Source: Chloroflexota bacterium (lineage in GTDB: Bacteria; Chloroflexota; Dehalococcoidia; SM23-28-2; RBG-16-64-32). From it: a stretch of 18,842 nucleotides of DNA. The stretch lies in the NCBI GenBank assembly GCA_022561095.1, contig JADFRV010000026.1, positions 1 through 18,842 of the forward strand, read 5' to 3'. The translations under genes were made by a program, and so were the position numbers. Of the stretch, positions 1 through 5,322 are shown in pieces. How positions within the stretch are numbered: position 1 is the stretch's first letter; every line of letters begins with the position of its first letter. Under the pieces are notes generated by a model, which had not been told where the DNA came from, did not search any database, and saw only the letters and a list, made by a program, of their open reading frames with translations.

Positions 1-195
1 AACGGTGGCTGTGACGACCTGCCCCTCCGCACCGGCCACCACCGCCTCCACCGTCCCCGGTCCGCCGTCGGCCATTGGGATCGGCTCCAGCTCCGCCTCC
101 GGCAGGGCGCTGCGCGCGCCCTCGGCCATCGCCGCCGCCGCCTCGGAGGCGCTAAGGCTCCCCTTGAACTCCTGCGGCGCTATCACGATTTTCAT
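1..195 (-). CDS. Glycerate kinase, N-terminal part (gene leaves the window)
   Basis: Reading the minus strand from the ATG at 195 gives 65 codons with no stop before the window edge. The product begins MKIVIAPQEFKGSLSA and later has PMADGGPGTVEA. These match the N-terminal signature of the GlxK/GarK glycerate kinase family (usually MKIVIAPDSFKGSLSA and PMADGGEGTV), which phosphorylates D-glycerate with ATP in the cytoplasm. Only the first sixth or so of a family that is about 370 residues long is visible, so the kinase core cannot be checked. No Shine-Dalgarno is obvious before the ATG. A TATGAT hexamer on the minus strand (plus 210-215) could be its -10. The Gln-Glu in place of Asp-Ser is a small departure from the commonest motif. 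Confidence 0.8.
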   Translation of the reverse strand, partial: MKIVIAPQEFKGSLSASEAAAAMAEGARSALPEAELEPIPMADGGPGTVEAVVAGAEGQVVTATV

Positions 196-344
196 GCCAT
201 CATGCCCGCATCATAGGCGTCCCCAAGACGGCGGAGCAACCTGATGGTAGAGGATTACCTGAGACGCACGAAGGAGCTGTATGTGGGCGACACACGCAGT
301 AGGGCAACCGCGATGAATCTACCACGAATCCTTCCCCGAACCCC

Positions 345-374
345 TTGACAACAGAACGTTCGTTCTCTTATAGT
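345..374 (+). promoter_or_regulatory. Sigma70-like promoter of the small zinc-ribbon gene
   Basis: A perfect -35 hexamer TTGACA (345-350) is followed after 18 bases by TATAGT (369-374), one mismatch from TATAAT. The predicted start of transcription is near 381, leaving a short leader with AAGGAG at 397-402 and ATG at 410. The spacer holds the LexA-like palindrome listed separately. The site is by inspection only. Confidence 0.6.
353..366. promoter_or_regulatory. LexA/SOS-box-like palindrome in the promoter spacer
   Basis: AGAACGTTCGTTCT contains GAAC (354-357), four bases, and GTTC (362-365), with symmetric flanks AG.../...CT. GAAC-N4-GTTC is the core of the Bacillus/Mycobacterium-type LexA box. 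It lies exactly between the -35 and -10 elements, where a bound repressor would block RNA polymerase. No lexA gene is in the window, so the assignment rests on the motif and its position. Confidence 0.5.
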
Positions 375-409
375 TAGCACACTAGTTCTGATACCGAAGG
401 AGAACGGCC

Positions 410-544
410 ATGCGCAAGCTTACCGGCACCCAACTGCGACTACCCCTCTCTCGCAGCGTCCGCTGCCCAGACTGCGGCGGCCCCCTCGTCCACGCCGAGG
501 GCTGCGTCTCCTGCCCCGTCTGCGGCTTCTCCCGCTGCGGCTAA
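410..544 (+). CDS. 44-aa zinc-ribbon protein resembling the C-terminal tail of class II ribonucleotide reductase
   Basis: A 44-codon ORF starts at ATG 410, seven bases after AAGGAG (397-402), and ends at TAA 542-544. The last 26 residues carry six cysteines (C19, C22, C32, C35, C38, C43) arranged CPDCGG...EGCVSCPVCGFSRCG. This closely resembles the extreme C-terminus of adenosylcobalamin-dependent ribonucleotide reductase (NrdJ), where such a Cys-rich tail binds zinc and/or relays reducing equivalents to the active site. Here the tail stands alone after a short basic N-terminus, with no upstream reductase frame. It could be a free-standing redox or zinc module acting on a reductase elsewhere, or an unrelated rubredoxin-like ribbon. 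Good SD, strong promoter and conserved motif support a real gene; function is unproven. Confidence 0.75.
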   Translation: MRKLTGTQLRLPLSRSVRCPDCGGPLVHAEGCVSCPVCGFSRCG

Positions 545-556
545 GCCTCCCCACCG

Positions 557-586
557 TTGGACGCGAGAGGGGCTGCGGGCTATGAT
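557..586 (+). promoter_or_regulatory. Possible promoter giving a near-leaderless mtaB transcript
   Basis: TTGGAC (557-562) and TATGAT (581-586) are separated by 18 bases. The -10 ends only eight bases before the mtaB ATG at 595, so transcription would begin at or within a few bases of the start codon. There is no convincing Shine-Dalgarno upstream of 595, which fits leaderless initiation. Read-through from the promoter at 345-374 is the alternative. Confidence 0.4.
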
Positions 587-594
587 GGCTATCG

Positions 595-1892
595 ATGCCC
601 CAGAAGCCCACCGTCTCCGTCCTCACCCTCGGCTGTAAGCTCAACCAGGCCGACGCCGAGACGATCGCCCGCCGGCTCGTCGCCGGCGGCGTCCGCGTCG
701 TAGGTCGCCCCCAGAAGGGCGCCGACGCCTTCGTCATCAACACCTGCTCCGTCACCCACGTCGCGGACCGCAAAGCGCGTCATCTTACCCGCCTGGCCCG
801 TCGCCTCTCCCCTGACGCCACCATCGTCCTAACCGGCTGCTACGCCGAGACCGCCCCTGATGACGTCGCCCAGATCACCGGCGCCGACTTCGTCCTGGGC
901 AACGCCGCCAAGCCGGAGATCCCCTCACTGCTGCTGGAGCGGCTCCAGCGCCGCGGCGACCCCGCGGCCGGCTGCCCCACCCCCGTGAGGGACGGATTGC
1001 GTACACGCGCTTTCGTCAGAATCCAGGAAGGCTGCAACGAGCTCTGCGCCTTCTGCATCGTGCCCCGCACTCGCGGCCGCGAGCGCAGCACGGCTATCGA
1101 TGAGGTAGTCCAGGAGGTGCTGGCACGCGAGCAGGAGGGCGTCCTGGAGGTCGTGCTCACGGGCACGCAGCTCGGCAACTACGGACGCGACCTGCACTGG
1201 GACCAGCCGGGGCCGCGCCGCCTTCTGGAGGCGCTGCTCGAGCGCACCTCAGTACCCCGCATCCGCCTCTCCTCCCTGCAGGCCCAGGACATCACGCCGG
1301 AGCTGCTAGGGCTATGGCGTGATCCCCGCCTCTGCCCCCACTTTCACCTCCCCCTCCAGAGCGGGTCCGATACCGTCCTCCGCCTCATGCGCCGCCGCTA
1401 CACGGCCGAACGTTTCAGCCGCGCCGTCGCCCTCATTCGCGAGCTCGTTCCCGACGTGGCGATCACCACCGACGTCATCGCCGGCTTCCCCGACGAGACA
1501 GATGCCGATTTCGAAGCCACATACAGCCTGTGCGAGGAGATAGGCTTCGCCGCCATCCACGCCTTCCCCTACTCCGCCGGCCCGGCACCGCCGCCAACCT
1601 CATGGGGAACCACCTCCCCGTGGCCGTCCGCCGCCGCCGGCTGGAGCGGCTGCTGACGCTGGCCGATGCCTCCGCGCAGGCCTTCCGCCGCCGCCACCTG
1701 GGCCGGCTGATGCCCGTCCTCTGGGAGGAACGGAAGCGCGGCCTCTGGCAGGGATTGACCCCCAACTACCTCCGCGTTTACACTCGCGCCGATGACGACC
1801 TGACCAACAAGCTCCTGCCCACGCGACTGCTCGCCCTTCAGGACGAGGGCCTCAGCGGCGAGCCGGAGCCGGCAGCGATACCTCTGACATGA
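595..1892 (+). CDS. mtaB: tRNA t6A37 methylthiotransferase MtaB, interrupted by an apparent -1 frameshift
   Basis: This encodes a radical-SAM MiaB-like methylthiotransferase that converts t6A37 to ms2t6A in tRNA. The N-terminal UPF0004 domain has Cys14 (TLGCKLNQAD), Cys51 (NTCSVT) and Cys82 (LTGCYAE) for one 4Fe-4S cluster. The radical-SAM triad is Cys147, Cys151 and Cys154 in CNELCAFCIVPRTRGRE. The frame from ATG 595 reads well to FPYS (codon ending 1575), then turns to nonsense and stops at 1656. The family sequence resumes in another frame from 1578 (RPGTAANLMGN..., then FRRRHLGRLMPVLWE) and ends at TGA 1890-1892. One missing C in GCCCGG at about 1576-1580 explains this. Together the two pieces give about 432 residues, the normal family length. 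Without repair the C-terminal TRAM-type region is lost. First gene of a tight operon. Confidence 0.85.
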
Positions 1893-2704
1893 ACGAAACT
1901 AACCGTACGGCCATCGTCCTCCTGGCTGCTCTGTGGATCGTCCTCATGGCGGTCGTCGTCTTCCTCACTTGGTCCGACGCCGAGCTGACTGTCGACAGCC
2001 TGGGAGACTTCGTCGAGTACCTGGACGACCATCGCGACACCGCGTCGAAGCTGATACTGACCTTGGGCGCCTTGGTGCTAATCGTCCTGGCGCTGCTAGT
2101 CGTCATCGTCGAGTTGGCCCCTGAGGAAGAGACGCGAGAGATCAAGATAGAGCAGGCCGGCGCCACTACCATCGTACCCGCCGAGCCGCTGAGGGAGCGT
2201 CTGGAGGAGGCGCTCACCGCGATGCCCCAGGTCTCTGCCGCTAGGGCCCGCGTCTTCTCCCAGAACAAGGGCGTCGGCATCAAGCTGGACCTGACCATCA
2301 CACCGGACGCCAACATAGCACTGGTCACGCAGGACGCGTCACGCGTGGTTATGGAGACGCTCCAGGCGGACCTGGGCCTGCCCGTCGCCGCGCCGCCCAG
2401 CGTGCGCATCGTCTTCGGCCCACCAAAGACGGAGCCCGTAGCGTCCTCGGTGGTTCAGCCCCCAACCCCGGAGATGCCCCCCGAGCCGGTGGCGCCATCC
2501 GAACCTACGCCCCCCGGCGAGCCGCAGCCACCGATGGCGACCCCACCCACAGACCCCGCCGGCGACTCGCCGCCCGGACCCGCATTGGACACCCCGACTC
2601 CAGAAGAGGAGCGGCCGCTACAGCCTCCCCCACAAGCGCCGCCCGATGAAGCATCGGGGCCTGCCGCCGAGGACCCGCCCCAAGACGAGACCCCACAGCA
2701 CTAG
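1889..2704 (+). CDS. AmaP/Asp23-like two-TM membrane protein with proline-rich tail
   Basis: A 271-residue protein whose ATG overlaps the stop of the mtaB reading frame (ATGA at 1889-1892), implying translational coupling. Two hydrophobic helices are clear at residues 8-28 and 55-75, joined by an acidic loop. Residues about 82-178 form an Asp23/Gls24-like segment (EIKIEQAGATTIV..., then a conserved-looking beta-alpha pattern ending VRIVFGP). Residues 179-271 are a low-complexity tail of Pro, Glu, Thr and Ala. The layout matches alkaline-shock membrane anchor proteins (AmaP), which hold Asp23 at the membrane, but the long proline-rich tail is not typical. The fold call is by layout and weak motif similarity. 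No catalytic residues are evident. Confidence 0.6.
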   Translation: MNETNRTAIVLLAALWIVLMAVVVFLTWSDAELTVDSLGDFVEYLDDHRDTASKLILTLGALVLIVLALLVVIVELAPEEETREIKIEQAGATTIVPAEPLRERLEEALTAMPQVSAARARVFSQNKGVGIKLDLTITPDANIALVTQDASRVVMETLQADLGLPVAAPPSVRIVFGPPKTEPVASSVVQPPTPEMPPEPVAPSEPTPPGEPQPPMATPPTDPAGDSPPGPALDTPTPEEERPLQPPPQAPPDEASGPAAEDPPQDETPQH

Positions 2705-2714
2705 CCCACCCGCT

Positions 2715-3245
2715 ATGGCCAAAGATGAGGACCTGGACAGGCTCAAGCTCATCGTGGAGAGCGTGCTGTTCGTCGCCGATGAGCCCGTGGATGTGAGCGC
2801 ACTCGCCCGCATCGCTGACGCCGGGCTCGCTGAGGTGCAGCAGGCGATCGACGTCCTCGCCGCCGACTTCGGCCGGCGTGGGGTGCGCATTCAGAGGACG
2901 GAGTCGGCGGTGCAGATGGTCACCGCCCCCGAGACGACGCCCTACGTGGAGCGCTTCCTGGGTGTCGAGGAGGACCACCGTCTCTCTCACGCCGCCTTGG
3001 AGACGCTGGCCATCATCGCCTACAAGCAGCCGATCACCCGCCAGGCCATCGAGAAGATCCGCGGCGTCAACTGCGACCGCGCCCTCGCCTCCTTGCGCGC
3101 CCGCAGCCTCATCACCGAGGTCGGCCGTGCCCACACGGTGGGTCGGCCCTACCTGTTCGGCACTACCTTTCGCTTCCTGGAGTACTTCGGCCTGGAGAAT
3201 CCGGAGGACCTGCCGCCCCTAGCCGAGCTGCCGGCCGAACAGTGA
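2715..3245 (+). CDS. scpB: Segregation and condensation protein B
   Basis: A 176-residue ScpB, the winged-helix partner of ScpA and Smc in the condensin that compacts and segregates the chromosome. The start is placed at ATG 2715 (MAKDEDLDRLKLI...), ten bases after the previous stop. An upstream in-frame extension would run back into the preceding gene and is Pro/Arg-rich without similarity. Family hallmarks are LKLIVESVLFVADEPV at the N-terminus, the second wing region HAALETLAIIAYKQPITR, the IRGVN motif, and GRPYLFGTTFRFLEYFGL near the end. scpA is not adjacent, which is unusual since the two are often neighbours. No strong SD is visible, so expression probably depends on the operon upstream. 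Confidence 0.93.
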   Translation: MAKDEDLDRLKLIVESVLFVADEPVDVSALARIADAGLAEVQQAIDVLAADFGRRGVRIQRTESAVQMVTAPETTPYVERFLGVEEDHRLSHAALETLAIIAYKQPITRQAIEKIRGVNCDRALASLRARSLITEVGRAHTVGRPYLFGTTFRFLEYFGLENPEDLPPLAELPAEQ

Positions 3246-3246
3246 T

Positions 3247-3567
3247 ATGAGCATGACCGTGGGCCTCTGTCGCGTATGGCTGCGGCTGCCGGAGAACCAC
3301 TCGCTCAAGGAGAAGCGACGAGTCATCAAGTCGCTAACGGCGCGGCTACACAACAAGTTCAACGTCGCCGTCGCCGAGGTGGGCGACCAAGACCGCTGGC
3401 AGATCGCCTCCCTCGGCATCACCTGCGTCACCACCAGCGAGAGCCACGCCCACCAGATGATGGCCAGCGTCGTCGCCTTCATCCGAAACGAGCGGCTGGA
3501 CGCGGAGATAATAGACTACCACACCGAGGTCATGCACGCGCTCAACGAAGGGCCCTTCGAGGGCTAG
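3247..3567 (+). CDS. DUF503 (YlxP-like) protein
   Basis: A 106-residue protein starting at ATG 3247, one base after the scpB stop; ATG 3253 (MTVGLCRV) is an alternative. The motif VGLCRVWLRLPENHSLKEKRRVIKSL, split around residues 5-30, is the signature of the DUF503 family, represented by Bacillus YlxP. That family is often found beside rbfA in translation operons and is thought to be linked to ribosome maturation, though no reaction is established. Here it closes an mtaB-AmaP-like-scpB operon instead. The length is normal for the family. The stop TAG (3565-3567) overlaps the stop of the convergent hydrolase gene. Confidence 0.9.
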   Translation: MSMTVGLCRVWLRLPENHSLKEKRRVIKSLTARLHNKFNVAVAEVGDQDRWQIASLGITCVTTSESHAHQMMASVVAFIRNERLDAEIIDYHTEVMHALNEGPFEG

Positions 3568-4475
3568 GCCGTCTTCGCGCGCTTTCGCCGGCGCGCCTTC
3601 TTCTCCACTAGCAAATAGCGGTTGAAGAACTCCATCACGCGCCGCATGTACTCTTCCGGGTGGTCCAGGCGCGCGACCGCATGGTCGGAGCCGGGCGCGA
3701 TCCACATCTCCTTCGGCTCTCCGGCCGCCTCGAACAGCTCCCCGGGCTGCTCGGCAGGGATATAGCTATCCCTCTCCCCGCAGACGAACAGCAGCGGCCG
3801 CGGCGATATTCGCCCCACATGCTCCACGGGCCGCACCCGTCGCAGACGCCCTCCGGCCATCGCCTCGCCGATGAACACGCTGATCCATCCAACCGGCGCC
3901 ACCCAGCGGACGGGCGCGAAGTCCGGGATCTTCTTGCGCATCACACCTTCCAGGTGAGCGTAGGCGGAGTCCGCCACCACCGCCGCGATCTCCTCCATCT
4001 GAGCAGCAGCGATGATCGCCGCCGCCGCTCCCATTGAGATGCCCAGCACCCCCACCGGGCCTCGCCCGTATCTCTCCGACACAAAGCGCACCGCCGCCTG
4101 AACGTCCCACGTCTCCTTGTAGCCGATAGTCGTGAAGCGGCCCCCGCTACGGCCGCAGGCCCGGAAGTCAAACAGGAACACGTTGTAGCCGGCCTCGTTC
4201 AGCGCCACCCCCACATCGAACGGCTCCGCCAGGCTCTTGAAATAGCCATGACAGAGCACAACGGTGGGGTATCCCTTCCGCCCGGGCAACCATAGACCGT
4301 GCAGTCGCGTGCGGTCCAGGCTGAGGAACGACACCTCCTTGACGTCGACGCCGGCAGATTCGGCCGGGCCCCCGCCTTTGGCGCGGTAAGGCGTCACCCA
4401 CCGCCAGCCAACCCAAAGGAGCGCACCTGCCGCTCCCAGCACCAGACCCAGAGGCGCAAGCCAGACTCTTCGCAT
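3564..4475 (-). CDS. Membrane-anchored alpha/beta hydrolase
   Basis: A 303-residue serine hydrolase starting at ATG 4475 (MRRVWLAPLGLVLG). A longer in-frame reading begins 48 codons upstream but would run into the preceding gene and lacks the hydrophobic N-terminus at its start. Residues 5-24 form an uncleaved signal anchor. The alpha/beta-hydrolase core shows the oxyanion-hole motif LCHGY (H76-G77), the nucleophile elbow GISMG with Ser147, acid Asp236 in GERDSYIP, and His265 in GSDHAV. The layout matches the YqkD/BEM46-like family of prolyl-oligopeptidase-type lipases and peptidases; the substrate is unknown. It lies 70 bases after the RodZ-like gene on the same strand, so co-transcription is likely. 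No intrinsic terminator is seen at its 3' end. Confidence 0.87.
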   Translation of the reverse strand: MRRVWLAPLGLVLGAAGALLWVGWRWVTPYRAKGGGPAESAGVDVKEVSFLSLDRTRLHGLWLPGRKGYPTVVLCHGYFKSLAEPFDVGVALNEAGYNVFLFDFRACGRSGGRFTTIGYKETWDVQAAVRFVSERYGRGPVGVLGISMGAAAAIIAAAQMEEIAAVVADSAYAHLEGVMRKKIPDFAPVRWVAPVGWISVFIGEAMAGGRLRRVRPVEHVGRISPRPLLFVCGERDSYIPAEQPGELFEAAGEPKEMWIAPGSDHAVARLDHPEEYMRRVMEFFNRYLLVEKKARRRKRAKTA

Positions 4476-4545
4476 CGCAGGCACATTGTGCGGCGTGCGA
4501 GGCGCTACGACAAGGAGCGTGCCGTGGAAGGCGCCGCCGCAGACG

Positions 4546-5211
4546 CTAGCGGCTGACGATAAGCGTGACGAGGTCGCCGGCCTGAACGATGGTGCCCGGC
4601 AGCGGCTGCTGGTCCACAACCTGACCCAGCGGCACCTCCCCCTCGCTCACGCCGATCACTACGTACCCGGCGCCCGTCTCCTCCACAACCTCGATCGCCT
4701 CATCCAGGCTTCGTCCGGCCAGGTCAGGTAGGGCCTGCGTCACGCCGGGCACCACCTGAGCAGCCTGCCCCTCCGGCGGCAGCACAACGTTCAGGGCGCT
4801 CTCTTCTACGGACGCCGGCTCCGTACTCAGGACCGTGCCTTCGCCGCCTTCCCGACCTAAGCTGTAGAGAGCGACAACCAGCAGGACGAGCGCGCCTACC
4901 GCCGCGACGGCGATAATGCCGCTCATCGACCAGGTTCGTGGCTGTTGTACCTCCGGCAGCGGCTCCAGCTGCGGCTCGTCTACGTGACCGACGGAGAAGA
5001 GGGGGAGGAGAGCGGCCGGGTCCAGCCCCAGATAGCCGGCGTAGGAACGCAGAAATCCCCGCGCGTACACTGGGGCGGGCAGAATCGTATAGTTCTCCTG
5101 CTCCAACGCTTCCAGATACCTGCGGGGGATACGTGTCGCGCGCTCGGCGTCCTCCACCGTGATGCCACGGGCCTGCCTTGCGCGCCGGAGGGTCTCCCCA
5201 AGGGGGGACAT
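4546..5211 (-). CDS. RodZ-like HTH protein with transmembrane segment and C-terminal PASTA domain
   Basis: The start is set at ATG 5211 because AGGAGG sits five bases upstream on the minus strand; a longer reading from 5256 lacks this. The 221-residue product opens with an HTH_25/RodZ helix-turn-helix (about residues 1-68: MSPLGETLRRARQARGIT..., then YARGFLRSYAGYLGLD). It continues with a transmembrane helix at about 95-117 and an extracytoplasmic part ending in a PASTA domain (about 157-221: LPDLAGRSLDEAIEVVEETG...GTIVQAGDLVTLIVS). RodZ links the MreB cytoskeleton to wall synthesis; PASTA domains bind peptidoglycan fragments or lipid II in PknB-type kinases. Classical RodZ has a DUF4115 C-terminus, so the PASTA replacement is notable. 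Probably transcribed from its own promoter (5239-5269) with the hydrolase downstream. Confidence 0.85.
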   Translation of the reverse strand: MSPLGETLRRARQARGITVEDAERATRIPRRYLEALEQENYTILPAPVYARGFLRSYAGYLGLDPAALLPLFSVGHVDEPQLEPLPEVQQPRTWSMSGIIAVAAVGALVLLVVALYSLGREGGEGTVLSTEPASVEESALNVVLPPEGQAAQVVPGVTQALPDLAGRSLDEAIEVVEETGAGYVVIGVSEGEVPLGQVVDQQPLPGTIVQAGDLVTLIVSR

Positions 5212-5238
5212 GCGGGCCTCCTGCATCTGCACGACAAG

Positions 5239-5269
5239 AGTATACGAGAGCACCATTGGTGCGAGTCAA
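5239..5269 (-). promoter_or_regulatory. Possible promoter of the RodZ-PASTA gene
   Basis: On the minus strand TTGACT (plus 5264-5269) is followed by TATACT (plus 5239-5244) with a 19-base spacer, slightly longer than ideal; shifting the -10 by one base to GTATAC gives 18. The RNA would start near 5232 and reach the AGGAGG and ATG at 5211 within about 20 bases. Confidence 0.4.
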
Positions 5270-5280
5270 GCCCCAGCCAG

Positions 5281-5316
5281 CCCGTCCAAGACAACGATTT
5301 TGGTTTTTTTGACGGG
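5281..5316. repeat. Nested inverted repeat with a T7 run on the plus strand, between ileS and the RodZ-like gene
   Basis: CCCGTC (5281-5286) pairs with GACGGG (5311-5316). Inside, CCAAGA (5286-5291) can pair with TTTTGG (5298-5303) just before TTTTTTT (5304-5310). On the plus strand the inner hairpin plus T-run looks like an intrinsic terminator, but both flanking genes are on the minus strand. It may stop antisense transcription, or the outer stem may act at the 3' end of ileS mRNA. Confidence 0.35.
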
Positions 5317-5322
5317 GCGAAC

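Noticed and set aside
243..347. 34-codon plus-strand ORF before the zinc-ribbon promoter
   Set aside because: Weak SD, no recognisable motif, and its stop overlaps the -35 of the next promoter; likely chance.
1852..2409. 185-codon minus-strand ORF over the AmaP-like gene
   Set aside because: Ser/Thr/Ala-rich shadow; the plus-strand frame has transmembrane helices and operon context.
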